Below are positions 32,783 to 41,399 of a stretch of 64,000 bases of DNA, in pieces. Every line of letters begins with the position of its first letter. Positions within the stretch are counted from its first letter, which is position 1. This DNA is from Candidatus Methylomirabilota bacterium (GTDB lineage: Bacteria > Methylomirabilota > Methylomirabilia > Rokubacteriales > CSP1-6). The notes beneath the pieces are model-generated. The model saw only the letters and a program-made list of their open reading frames with translations, searched no databases and was not told where the DNA came from. The stretch is from positions 27,471 to 91,470 of the forward strand of contig DATFYA010000014.1 of the NCBI GenBank assembly GCA_035315345.1, read 5' to 3'. The translations under genes and the position numbers were made by a program.

Positions 32783-33954
32783 GCGTCATGCCGACCGTCG
32801 CCGAGCGGCAGCGGGAGCTGCGCAACGTCGCCTGCATCGTGGGCGTGGACGAGAGCGATCAGATCGGCACCCTGCCGAACACCAGCCAGCTCTCGCTGCA
32901 CCTGGAGGCCATCTCCAACGCGGTCCGCGACGCGGGACTCAAGGTCCGTGACGTCGACGGTATCTTCACCGCGGGCCAGCACTCCCCCGCCACCCTCGGC
33001 GAGGCCCTGGGGGTCAAGCCGCGCTACGTGGACGGCACCACCGTCGGCGGCTGCTCGTTCATCATCATGGTGGGTCACGCGGTGGCCGCCCTGCACCACG
33101 GCCTCTGCGACGTGGCCGTCGTCTCGCACGGAGAGTCCGGCCGCTCGGGCACCGGCGTCACCCGCACGCGCGACACCGCGCTCAGCGGGCAGTTCGAGTT
33201 CCCCTACGGCTTCGGCGGAGCCACCAGCTACTTCGGCATGATCACCACCCGTCACATGCACGAGCACGGCACCACGCTCGAGCAGTGGGCGCAGGTGGCG
33301 GTCTCCACTCGCCAGTGGGCCGCCCTCAACCCGAAGGCGCGCTTCCGCGATCCGATCACGGTGGCCGACGTGCTCCACTCGCGGCCGGTCTCCTACCCGT
33401 TCAACCTGCTCAACATCTGCCTCGTCACCGACGCGGGCGGCGCGGTGGTGCTGACCCGCGCGGATCGCGCGAAGGACTGCGCCAAGCCGCCGGTGTACGT
33501 GCGCGGCTTCGGCGAGGCCACCGAGCACGTGATGGTCACGCAGATGGACGACCTCGCCGCGAGCGCGGCCACCCGCCTGGCCGGCGAGCGCGCCTTCTCG
33601 ATGGCCGGCGTGTCGGGCCAGGACTTCAACCACATCATGCTCTACGACGCGTTCACCTCGGGGCCACCCATCATGCTCGAGTCGCTGGGGCTGGCCAAGC
33701 CGGGTGAAGGCGTGCAGTTCTTCAGCGAGGGACGCTCCACCCCGGGCGGCCGCTTGCCCATCAACACCAACGGCGGCGGCCTCTCCTACACGCACTCCGG
33801 CATGTACGGCATCTTCCCGATCATCGAGGCGGCCCGCCAGCTGCGCGGCGAGTGCGGCGCCCGCCAGGTGCCCGGTGCCAGCTGCTCGCTCGTCAACGGC
33901 ATGGGCGGCATGCTCTCCGCCGCCGGCACGCTGGTCTTGGCGAACCGCACCTGA
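32779..33954 (+). CDS. Thiolase family protein, SCPx/acetyl-CoA acetyltransferase-like
   Basis: A 391-residue thiolase-fold enzyme; GTG at 32779 overlaps the DUF35 stop (GTGA), with ATG at 32788 as alternative. TVGGCSFIIMVG holds the putative nucleophilic Cys, and GRLPINTNGGGLSYTHSGMYG replaces the usual NxxGGxxGHP pattern by a His-containing variant. The N-terminal region (ACIVGVDESDQIG) and C-terminal MGGMLSAAGTLVL fit SCPx-type thiolases. Together with DUF35 it should cleave or transfer an acyl group from CoA. Confidence 0.9.
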   Translation: MSVMPTVAERQRELRNVACIVGVDESDQIGTLPNTSQLSLHLEAISNAVRDAGLKVRDVDGIFTAGQHSPATLGEALGVKPRYVDGTTVGGCSFIIMVGHAVAALHHGLCDVAVVSHGESGRSGTGVTRTRDTALSGQFEFPYGFGGATSYFGMITTRHMHEHGTTLEQWAQVAVSTRQWAALNPKARFRDPITVADVLHSRPVSYPFNLLNICLVTDAGGAVVLTRADRAKDCAKPPVYVRGFGEATEHVMVTQMDDLAASAATRLAGERAFSMAGVSGQDFNHIMLYDAFTSGPPIMLESLGLAKPGEGVQFFSEGRSTPGGRLPINTNGGGLSYTHSGMYGIFPIIEAARQLRGECGARQVPGASCSLVNGMGGMLSAAGTLVLANRT

Positions 33955-33975
33955 CGACCAGCCGACGATCGCCGG

Positions 33976-34326
33976 CTAGTCTATCGGGACGAAAATACAG
34001 TGGCGGAGCTTGCCGTCGAGGGCCTTGGACAGGTGGCCCTTGCCCCAGGTATCCTCGACGAGGATGATCTCGCCCGCGCCGATCTGGCGCGACTGCCCGT
34101 CGCTCGCGGTGATCTGCACGCCCGCGTCGAGGTTGATGATGTACTGCCGTCGCGGCGCCGGGTGCCAGTCCAGATCGTAGTCAGGCGGGACTTCTCTGAA
34201 GATGATGCCGGTCGCGGGGAGACGCGCGGACAGGCGGCCGGCGCGCCCGGTCTCGGTGTACGGGATCTCCATGTCCTCGAAGTGCGACTCGCCCTGCTGG
34301 TCCACGTAGAGATGATGGATCTTCAT
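33976..34326 (-). CDS. Small cupin-domain protein
   Basis: A 116-residue cupin: YIINLDAGVQITASDGQSRQ, IGAGEIILVEDTWGKGHLS are the second cupin strand pair. Only one metal-like His is evident (DWHPAPRRQY), and H in GKGHLS could be another. The gene converges on the thiolase with 21 bp between and is divergent from the molybdenum hydroxylase operon. ATG at 34326 is preceded by AGGAGAG. Function is unknown. Confidence 0.85.
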   Translation of the reverse strand: MKIHHLYVDQQGESHFEDMEIPYTETGRAGRLSARLPATGIIFREVPPDYDLDWHPAPRRQYIINLDAGVQITASDGQSRQIGAGEIILVEDTWGKGHLSKALDGKLRHCIFVPID

Positions 34327-34374
34327 GGCTCTCCTCGGCGCGCGGTGAATGACAACTCGGGCCGAAGGTAGCAC

Positions 34375-35259
34375 ATGAAGCCCGCGCGGTTCCGGTACGC
34401 GCGCCCGGGCACGCTCGCCGAGGCGATCGCGCTCCTCGCGGAGGCGCCCGGCGAGGCCAAGATCCTGGCGGGCGGTCAGAGCCTGGTGCCGATGCTGAAC
34501 ATGCGGCTCGTGCGCCCCGCGGTGCTGGTCGACATCACGCGCGTGCGCGACCTCACCGGGATTGCGCCCGCCGGCGATGGTGGACTGCGCGTGGGCGCGC
34601 TCACGCGTCACGCGGAGCTGGTCGTGTCGCCGCTCGTCCGCGAGCGCGCGCCGCTGCTGGCCGAGGCCGCGCGGCACGTGGGCCACACCGCGATCCGCAA
34701 TCAGGGCACGCTGGGCGGCAGTCTCGCGCACGCCGATCCCGCCGCGGAGTTGCCGGCGGCGCTGCTGGCGCTCGACGCGCGGCTGCACGCGAGCGGGCCG
34801 CGCGGAGACCGAGCGGTGCACGCGGGCGAGTTCTTCCGCGGCCTGCTCACGACCGCGCTCGAGAGCGACGAAATCCTCAGCGCGGTCGAGATTCCCGCGC
34901 CGCCGGCGGGCTGGAGCTTCACCGAGATCGCGCGGCGCCCGGGGGATTTTGCGCTGGCCGGGGTGGTCGTCGTCCTGGGCAGCCCCCTCACCCCACCCTC
35001 TCCCCCGAGGGGAGAGAGTCTGCGTGTGGTGGGATTTGGCGTGGGCGATCGGCCGTTGCGGCTGCGGAGCGCCGAGCGGCTCCTGGCCGGCGTGACCATC
35101 AACGCGGACGCCGCCGCGCGGGCCGGCGCCGCCGTCGGCTCCGATTGCGATCCGCCGAGCGACGTGCACGGGTCGGCCGACTACCGCCGCCATCTGGCCA
35201 CCGTGCTGACCGAGCGCGCCGTGCTCCAGGCCGCGGCGCGACTCGCGGGCGCGCCGTGA
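34375..35259 (+). CDS. FAD-binding subunit of a molybdenum hydroxylase (CoxM-type)
   Basis: A 294-residue subunit of the xanthine oxidase/aldehyde oxidase family. LAGGQSLVPMLNMRL and AIRNQGTLGGSLAHADPAAEL are the FAD-binding motifs. A family-2 palindromic repeat is embedded in frame near residue 205 (PLTPPSPPRGES), so an insertion has become coding sequence without breaking the frame. It precedes the iron-sulfur and molybdenum subunits with 1- and 4-bp overlaps. Confidence 0.92.
   Translation: MKPARFRYARPGTLAEAIALLAEAPGEAKILAGGQSLVPMLNMRLVRPAVLVDITRVRDLTGIAPAGDGGLRVGALTRHAELVVSPLVRERAPLLAEAARHVGHTAIRNQGTLGGSLAHADPAAELPAALLALDARLHASGPRGDRAVHAGEFFRGLLTTALESDEILSAVEIPAPPAGWSFTEIARRPGDFALAGVVVVLGSPLTPPSPPRGESLRVVGFGVGDRPLRLRSAERLLAGVTINADAAARAGAAVGSDCDPPSDVHGSADYRRHLATVLTERAVLQAAARLAGAP
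34984..35022. repeat. Palindromic repeat, family 2, inside a coding sequence
   Basis: CCCTCACCCC leader followed by the stem CTCTCCCC-CGA-GGGGAGAG (34998-35016). It is the same core as the intergenic copies at 6481, 44684 and 49310. Here it lies within the FAD-subunit gene and encodes PLTPPSPPRGES without shifting the frame. Confidence 0.8.
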
Positions 35260-35756
35260 TGAGCGTGATCCCGCCCAGCGAGCGGCTGGCGGTGCGGCTC
35301 ACCGTGAACGGCAGGCCGGTCGAGCACGCGGTGGAGGCGCGGCGCTCACTCGCCGACTTCCTCCGCGAGGATCTGGCGCTCACCGGCACCCACGTGGGCT
35401 GCGAGCACGGCGTCTGCGGCGCCTGCACCGTGATGGTGGACGGACGCAGCGCGCGCGCCTGCCTGCTCTTCGCGGCCCAGCTCGACGGGCGAGACGTCAT
35501 CACGATCGAGGGCCTCACCCCCGCCGACGGGTTGAGTCCGCTGCAGGAATGCTTCCGCGCGTGCCACGCCATGCAGTGCGGCTTCTGCACCCCAGGCATG
35601 ATCGTCACCGCCACCGAGCTGCTGGCCCAGGATCCCGCGCCCTCGACCGAGGCCATCCGCGAGGCGATCTCGGGCAACCTCTGCATGTGCACGGGCTACG
35701 TCAACATCGTCCGCGCGATCGCGCAGGCGGCGGCGAGGGCCGGAGCCCGCGCATGA
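35259..35756 (+). CDS. [2Fe-2S] subunit of a molybdenum hydroxylase (CoxS-type)
   Basis: A 165-residue iron-sulfur protein with two clusters: plant-type CEHGVCGACTVMVDG...C and the helical CGFCTPGM...CMCTG. ATG at 35259 shares one base with the previous stop (TGATG); GTG at 35256 is an alternative. It transfers electrons between the molybdenum and FAD subunits. Overlap with the large subunit is 4 bp. Confidence 0.95.
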   Translation: MSVIPPSERLAVRLTVNGRPVEHAVEARRSLADFLREDLALTGTHVGCEHGVCGACTVMVDGRSARACLLFAAQLDGRDVITIEGLTPADGLSPLQECFRACHAMQCGFCTPGMIVTATELLAQDPAPSTEAIREAISGNLCMCTGYVNIVRAIAQAAARAGARA

Positions 35757-38149
35757 GCCACCGGCCCGTGCGCGAGGGCGGATGGGTCGGGCGCCCGCTG
35801 CCGCTCAAGGAGGACGCGCGCCTGGTGGCCGGACGCGGCCGCTTCGTCGACGATCTCGGCCGCCCGCGCATGCTGCACGCGGCCATGCTCCGCAGCCCGC
35901 ATGCCCACGCCCGCATCGTCTCCGTGGACACGCGGGGGGCGGAAGCCCTCCCCGGTGTCTTCGGCATCCTCACCGGAGCGGAAGCGGTCGCGCGCTCCGG
36001 CCCCATCCGCCCCCTCATCCCCACCACCGCGGTGGTGCCCGACTACTGCCTGGCGGTGGACCGCGCGCGCTACGTGGGTGAGCCGGTCGCGGCGGTGGCC
36101 GCCGTCGATCGGGCGACCGCGGAGGACGCGCTCGAGCGCATCCGCGTCGAGTACGAGCCGCTGCCCGTGGTGGTGGATCCCGAGGCGGCCCTCGGCGCCG
36201 ACGCCCCCCTCCTCTTTCCGGAGCTGGGCACCAACGTGGTGTGGCACGACACGCTGACCTACGGCGCGGTGGACGAGGCGATGGCCCGCGCCGACGGCGT
36301 GCTGCGCGAGCGCTTCACGATCCAGCGCTACGCCTCGACCCCGCTCGAGACCTTCGGCGGCATCGCGGAGTACGACGCGGGCGCGGACACCTTCGAGTTC
36401 TGGACGAACGACCAGCGGCCGGGTCTCACCATCTCGTCCCTGGCCGCCTCGCTCGGGGTGCCCCAGTCACGCGTGCGGCTGTCCTGCCCGGACATCGGCG
36501 GGGGCTTCGGCAACAAGCGCCGCCCCGCCTATCTCCTGGTCTGCGCGCTGCTCGCCCGCAAGACCGGCCGGCCCGTGAAGTGGATCGAGGACCGCATCGA
36601 GAACCTGACCGCGCTCATGCACGCCTGCAACGGCATCATGGACGTGGAGCTGGCCTATCGCGCCGACGGCACCCTGCTGGCGCTCTCGATCCGCGACATC
36701 GCCGACGAGGGCAAGAACCTCGTCACCCCGACCCAGCACAACCTGATCAAGCTCGGCAACATCGCCAACGGCTACCGCATCCCCGCGGTGCGCTACGAGG
36801 CGTGGTCGGTGCTGACCAACAAGTGCCCGAGCGGGGCCAATCGCGGCATCGGCAAGCCGTTCATGTGCTTCGCGATCGAGCGGGCGATGGCGCTGCTCGC
36901 GCGCCGGCTCGAGCTGGACCCGGCCGAGCTGCGGCTTCGCAACTACGTCACCGCCGAGCAGATGCCCTACACCACCCCGCCAGGCGCCCGCTACGACAGC
37001 GGCGACTACCCGGCCACGCTGCGGCGGGCGCTCGAGCGGTTCGGCTACGCGGAGCGCCGCGCGGAGCAGGCCGCCTCCCGCGCCCGCGACGACGGCCGAT
37101 GGCTCGGCATCGGCATCGCGACGTCGGTGGAGCCGGCGGGCACCAACCTCGCCTCCTACGAGATCGTCACCGGACGCCGCGCGGCGTCCGGCTCCGCGGA
37201 GGCCGCGATGGTGCGCGTGGAGCCCGACGGCGCGGTGCGCGTGTCGCTGGGGGATCCGCCCAGCGGGCAGGGCTACGAGACGGTGCTGGCCCAGATCGTG
37301 GCCGACGAGCTGGGCCTCACCCCGGACGCGGTCACGGTCACCCGCGGCTTCGATTCGGCGACCACCCCGTGGCTCTATCTCTCCGGCAACTACTCGAACA
37401 AGTTCTCGGTGACCGACGTGGGCGCGGTGGTGGGCGCGGCCGCGCGGGTGCGCGACAAGCTGCTTCGCATCGCGGGGCACCGGCTGGAGGCCGCGGTGGC
37501 CGATCTGGAGCTGAGCGGCGGCGCGGTCGCGGTGCGCGGGGCGCCGGACCGCCGGATCGCGTTCGCGGAGCTGGCGCGCACCGCCTACGCCGACGTGCTC
37601 GGCCTGCCGTCCGGCGAGCAGCCGGGGCTCGAGGCGCGGCAGGCGTATCAGAATCCGCTCGCCGAGCCGATGGACGGCGAGCGACGGGTACGCTCGCAGC
37701 TCGTGTTCTCGAACGCCGCGCATTGCTGCCTGGTCGAGGTCGACCGGCGCACCGGACTGGTGAAGATCCTCGAGTACCTGGTCGTGCACGACTGCGGCCG
37801 CGAGCTCAACCCGTTGATCGTCGAGGGCATGGTGCACGGGGCCACCGCGCACGGCATCGGCGCGGCCCTGCTCGAGGAGTTCCGCTACGACGCCCAGGGC
37901 CAGCTGCTGGCCTCGACGTTCATGGACTACCTCAAGCCCACGTCGGTGGACGTGCCGCTGATCGAGGTGGACCGGCTCGAGCACCCCTCGCCGGTCACCC
38001 CGCTCGGGGCCAAGGGAGTGGGCGAGGGCGGCGCGATCCCCGGCCCCGCGGCGGTCGCCAACGCGATCGAGGACGCGCTCGCACATCTGGGCGTGGTGGT
38101 GCGCGGGCTGCCGATCACCCCGGAGCAGATCTGGCGCTGGACCCGGTGA
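35753..38149 (+). CDS. Molybdenum-binding large subunit, aldehyde/xanthine dehydrogenase type (CoxL family)
   Basis: A 798-residue catalytic subunit. Family blocks are GRGRFVDDLGRP, CPDIGGGFGNKRRPAYL, TNKCPSGANRGIGKP and the catalytic-Glu motif GAKGVGEGGAIPG. The form I carbon monoxide dehydrogenase loop AYxCSFR is absent (the comparable region reads CPSGANRGIGK), so CO oxidation is not supported; an aldehyde or purine-like substrate is more likely. ATGA overlap with the FeS subunit and GTGA overlap with the MFS gene suggest one operon. Confidence 0.94.
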   Translation: MSHRPVREGGWVGRPLPLKEDARLVAGRGRFVDDLGRPRMLHAAMLRSPHAHARIVSVDTRGAEALPGVFGILTGAEAVARSGPIRPLIPTTAVVPDYCLAVDRARYVGEPVAAVAAVDRATAEDALERIRVEYEPLPVVVDPEAALGADAPLLFPELGTNVVWHDTLTYGAVDEAMARADGVLRERFTIQRYASTPLETFGGIAEYDAGADTFEFWTNDQRPGLTISSLAASLGVPQSRVRLSCPDIGGGFGNKRRPAYLLVCALLARKTGRPVKWIEDRIENLTALMHACNGIMDVELAYRADGTLLALSIRDIADEGKNLVTPTQHNLIKLGNIANGYRIPAVRYEAWSVLTNKCPSGANRGIGKPFMCFAIERAMALLARRLELDPAELRLRNYVTAEQMPYTTPPGARYDSGDYPATLRRALERFGYAERRAEQAASRARDDGRWLGIGIATSVEPAGTNLASYEIVTGRRAASGSAEAAMVRVEPDGAVRVSLGDPPSGQGYETVLAQIVADELGLTPDAVTVTRGFDSATTPWLYLSGNYSNKFSVTDVGAVVGAAARVRDKLLRIAGHRLEAAVADLELSGGAVAVRGAPDRRIAFAELARTAYADVLGLPSGEQPGLEARQAYQNPLAEPMDGERRVRSQLVFSNAAHCCLVEVDRRTGLVKILEYLVVHDCGRELNPLIVEGMVHGATAHGIGAALLEEFRYDAQGQLLASTFMDYLKPTSVDVPLIEVDRLEHPSPVTPLGAKGVGEGGAIPGPAAVANAIEDALAHLGVVVRGLPITPEQIWRWTR

Positions 38150-39423
38150 GCGACCCGGCCCCCTCTGAGTCGCCCGCGCGGCCGGGACGCTGGCGGCTGC
38201 TCACGATCCTCACCGCGTCCTACGGCGCGGGCGCCTTCGGCATGCTCGGCATCTCGCCGCTCTCGCCGAGCCTCGTCGACGGGCTCGGCCTGTCGCGCTT
38301 CCAGGTCGCCTTCCTGGTCCCGTCGATCTACCTCTCCGGCCTCCTGTTCTCGCTGCCCGGCGGCCGGCTCGCAGACCGGCTCGGCGTGCGTCCTGCGTTC
38401 CTGGGCGGCCTCGCGATGGCCGCGATCGGGCTGGTCGCGGCGGCGCTCGCGCCCGGCTTCGTGTCGTTCCTCGTCTGCCTCTTCGCGGCGGGCAGCGGCT
38501 GGAGCGTCGTGAATCCGGCGCTGGGCAAGGCGATCATGGACATCTTCCCGGTCAGCGAGCGCGGCATCGCGATGGGCGTCAAGCAGATGGGGCTCACTCT
38601 CGGCGGTCTCGTCGCCGCGCTCGCCCTGCCCGCGATCGCGGCCACGCTCGGCTGGCGCTCGGCCATCGGCGCGTGCTCGGTGATCGTGGCGCTGCCGGTG
38701 CTCCTCGGCTGGCGCCCGCTCGCCGCGGTGCACGCGACCGCGCGGGAGACGTCGGCCGTGGGCGGCAGCACGGAGCCGGCCTCGTCCTGGTGGTGGGCGC
38801 GGCGGCCGGCGCTCGTCGTCTTCTTCGCCACCGGCTTCGTGCTCGGCATGGTGCAGGGTGCGGTACTGAGCTACCTGCCGCTCTTCACGATCCAGGGGCT
38901 CGGCTTCGACAAGATCGGCGCCGGCTTCCTGGTCGCCGCGTCGCAGGCGGGCGGTGCGGTCTCCCGGCTCACCCTCGGCGCGGCGAGCGATCGCTGGGCG
39001 GCGGGCCGGCGCTCGCTCTGGCTGGCCTTCACCGGCACGGTCGGCGCGCTGATCTTCTTCGTGTACGCGGTCTGGCCCGCGTCCTCGGCGCTGCCGGCCG
39101 GCGCACTGGCCTTCGCCACCGGCGTCGGCGCCTACGGTTGGGTCGGTATCTTCTTCGTGATCAGCGCCGAGGCGGGCGGGCGCGGCCAGGCCGGACTCCT
39201 GAGCGGCGTGGCCTTCGCGGCCATCGTGCTGGGTCTCCTCGTGGGGCCGCCGATCTTCGGCCTCCTGCTCGAGGCCACCGACTCGTACGCGGTCGCCTGG
39301 GGCGTCTTCGCCGCGCTCTCGGCTCTGGTCGCCCTCGTCTGCCTCGTCGCCGGCCCCGCCATCGACCGCGAGTCCGGGGTCAGGTCTTGCATTACGACAT
39401 TTCGACGCGGTGCGATGTCGTAA
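38146..39423 (+). CDS. MFS transporter, C-terminus encoded by a palindromic repeat
   Basis: A 425-residue 12-helix permease starting GTG at 38146 (GTGA overlap). PSIYLSGLLFSLPGGRLADRLG is the family loop between helices 2 and 3, with a second GLGFDKIGAGFLVAASQAGG. The last 16 residues (SGVRSCITTFRRGAMS) and the TAA stop at 39421-39423 are encoded by repeat copy C. The original end of the protein probably lay near AIDRE. It likely transports the substrate of the linked molybdenum hydroxylase. Confidence 0.93.
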   Translation: MSDPAPSESPARPGRWRLLTILTASYGAGAFGMLGISPLSPSLVDGLGLSRFQVAFLVPSIYLSGLLFSLPGGRLADRLGVRPAFLGGLAMAAIGLVAAALAPGFVSFLVCLFAAGSGWSVVNPALGKAIMDIFPVSERGIAMGVKQMGLTLGGLVAALALPAIAATLGWRSAIGACSVIVALPVLLGWRPLAAVHATARETSAVGGSTEPASSWWWARRPALVVFFATGFVLGMVQGAVLSYLPLFTIQGLGFDKIGAGFLVAASQAGGAVSRLTLGAASDRWAAGRRSLWLAFTGTVGALIFFVYAVWPASSALPAGALAFATGVGAYGWVGIFFVISAEAGGRGQAGLLSGVAFAAIVLGLLVGPPIFGLLLEATDSYAVAWGVFAALSALVALVCLVAGPAIDRESGVRSCITTFRRGAMS

Positions 39424-39439
39424 TGCAAGACCTGACCCC
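39376..39439. repeat. Palindromic repeat, family 1 copy C (overlaps the MFS 3' end)
   Basis: A 64-bp inverted repeat with left arm GGGGTCAGGTCTTGCATTAC... (39376-39403) and right arm about 39414-39439. The loop is short. It supplies the MFS gene's C-terminal codons and stop and lies 38 bp before the enoyl-CoA hydratase ATG. Confidence 0.9.
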
Positions 39440-39477
39440 GGTGTATGATGCGGCCACTTCAGGGCAAGGAGCTCCCC

Positions 39478-40308
39478 ATGGGCTACGAGCAGATCCTGTA
39501 CGAGGCGAAGGACCGCATCGCCACCGTCACGCTGAATCGTCCCGAGAAGCTCAACGCGTGGACCGGCGTGATGGGGCGCGAGGTGCGGCAGGCGATGGAC
39601 GAAGCGGCCCGTGACGAGTCGGTCCGGGTGATCATCCTCACCGGGGCCGGCCGCGGCTTCTGCGCGGGCGCTGACATGCAATTGCTCTCCGGCATCGTGG
39701 ACGCCGGGACGGTGCGCGAGAGCGACGAGCGCCCGGCGCGATCCGCGTCGGCCGCAGATGCGTCGATGCGCGCCGACTTCCGCGGGCCCTACGCCTACTT
39801 CCCGACGGTGCCCAAGCCGATCATCGCCGCGCTGAACGGCGCCACCGCCGGCCTCGGCCTGGTGATCGCGCTCTACTGCGACCTGCGCATCGCGGCCGAC
39901 GCCGCGGTCTTCACCACCGCGTTCTCGCGGCGCGGGCTCATCGCCGAGCATGGGGTGAGCTGGATGCTGCCGCGACTGGTCGGGCTGCAGCACGGCCTCG
40001 ACCTGCTCCTGAGCGCGCGCAAGATCTCCGCGGCGGAGGCGCTCGGCATGGGGCTGGTGTCGCAGGTGAGGCCGGCCGCGTCGCTGATGGACGACGTCCG
40101 CGCCTACGCGCGCGACATGGCGGACCTGGTCTCCCCGCGCTCGATCCGGGTCATGAAGCGCCAGATCTGGGAGGCGCAGTTCCAGTCCCTCGCCGAGGCC
40201 ACCGCGGTGGCCGGCGAGGAGATGACCCGCAGCTTCACCAGCGAAGACTTCAAGGAAGGCGTCGCGCACTTCGTGGAGAAGCGCCCGCCCCGCTTCACCG
40301 GACGGTAG
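39478..40308 (+). CDS. Enoyl-CoA hydratase/isomerase family protein
   Basis: A 276-residue crotonase-fold protein. GRGFCAGADMQLL is the oxyanion-hole block, ALNGATAGLGLVIALYCDLR the second, and FSRRGLIAEHGVSWMLPRLV carries the catalytic Glu of the hydratase set. The ATG at 39478 has AAGGAG eight bases upstream; an open frame starts earlier (39445) in the repeat flank. It is followed by an ABC transporter operon but no acyl-CoA partner is adjacent. Confidence 0.93.
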   Translation: MGYEQILYEAKDRIATVTLNRPEKLNAWTGVMGREVRQAMDEAARDESVRVIILTGAGRGFCAGADMQLLSGIVDAGTVRESDERPARSASAADASMRADFRGPYAYFPTVPKPIIAALNGATAGLGLVIALYCDLRIAADAAVFTTAFSRRGLIAEHGVSWMLPRLVGLQHGLDLLLSARKISAAEALGMGLVSQVRPAASLMDDVRAYARDMADLVSPRSIRVMKRQIWEAQFQSLAEATAVAGEEMTRSFTSEDFKEGVAHFVEKRPPRFTGR

Positions 40309-40349
40309 CCGATGTGAAGTCACGCGGTCCTCGAAGGAGGAGACGGCTC

Positions 40350-41399
40350 ATGACCCTCAGCCATCGATCACTCCCCGCGGCGCTCGCCATCCTGATCGCG
40401 CTCGCCCTGGCGACGGCCGGCCCGGTCCTGGCCTTCGACGGCGAGGCGGCGCTCCACGAGGCGGCCAAGAAGGAGAAGGAGTTCACCTGGTACACCGCGC
40501 ACTACAACTCGGAGACCGCGGCCGCCCTCTGCCAGGGCTTCGAGAAGAAGTATCCGGGCGTGAAGTGCAACTACATCCGCACCACCGCGCAGGTGGCCTA
40601 CCAGCGGCTGGCCCAGGACCAGAAGGCGGGCATCGCGCAGGCCTCGGTGATCAGCTCGACCGACCAGAGCCACTACACCCGGATGAAGAAGGACGGGTGG
40701 CTGCAGCCCTACAAGCCCAAGAACCTGCCCGAGCTGGTCGACGCGTTCCGCGCCTTCAACGACCCGGACGACCAGTTCGTGGCCACCGCGGCCGGTCTCG
40801 TGCTCATCACCTACAACACGAGCGTCGTCTCCGCCACCGAGGCGCCGAAGAAGTGGATGGACCTGACCGATCCCAAGTGGAAGGGCAAGGTGTCCATCGG
40901 CCATCCCGGCTTCAGCGGCTACGTGGGCACGTGGGTCGTGGAGATGAAGAAGCTCTACGGCTGGGACTTCTTCAAGAAGCTCGAGCAGAACAAGCCGCGC
41001 ATCGGGCGCTCCATCAACGACACCGTGACCATGCTGAACGCCAAGGAATCGATCGTCGCCGCGGGGCCCGCCGCCACCACGCTGGAAAGCAAGGCGAAGG
41101 GCAACCCGCTCGCGGTGGTCTATCCCGAGGACGGCGCGATCCTGATGGTCTCGGCTTCCGGCATCGTCAAGAACGCGCCGGCGCCCAACGCGGCCCGGCT
41201 CTTCATCGAGTACCTCCTGAGCCGCGAGGGCAACGAAGTCATGGTGCAGCAGTACCAGGACCCGGTGAACAAGCACGTCAAGCCGATGGCGGGGGCCCGG
41301 CCTCTCACGGACGTCAAGACCATCCGTCCCTCCGCGACCGAGATCGAGAAGGGCATCCCCGAGGTCAAGGAGCTGTTCCGCGAGACCTTTGGCATCTGA
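40350..41399 (+). CDS. Iron-type ABC transporter substrate-binding protein
   Basis: A 349-residue extracellular solute-binding family 1 protein. Signal peptide MTLSHRSLPAALAILIALAL (cleavage near LAF), EKEFTWYTAHYNSETAAALC and AAGLVLITYNTSVVS, GNPLAVVYPEDGAILMVSAS are features of Fe(III)/2-aminoethylphosphonate-type binding proteins. Start MTLSHRS is favoured over 40314 by AAGGAGG eight bases upstream. Genes for permease and ATPase follow with overlaps. Iron is the usual ligand, but other substrates occur in this family. Confidence 0.92.
   Translation: MTLSHRSLPAALAILIALALATAGPVLAFDGEAALHEAAKKEKEFTWYTAHYNSETAAALCQGFEKKYPGVKCNYIRTTAQVAYQRLAQDQKAGIAQASVISSTDQSHYTRMKKDGWLQPYKPKNLPELVDAFRAFNDPDDQFVATAAGLVLITYNTSVVSATEAPKKWMDLTDPKWKGKVSIGHPGFSGYVGTWVVEMKKLYGWDFFKKLEQNKPRIGRSINDTVTMLNAKESIVAAGPAATTLESKAKGNPLAVVYPEDGAILMVSASGIVKNAPAPNAARLFIEYLLSREGNEVMVQQYQDPVNKHVKPMAGARPLTDVKTIRPSATEIEKGIPEVKELFRETFGI

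Noticed and set aside
35753..38149. Carbon monoxide dehydrogenase form I
   Set aside because: The diagnostic AYxCSFR loop is absent from the large subunit.
36241..39423. A 1060-codon open frame that would fuse the large molybdenum subunit region with the MFS transporter
   Set aside because: The first 635 codons are a shadow frame of the CoxL-type gene; the true MFS start is GTG at 38146.
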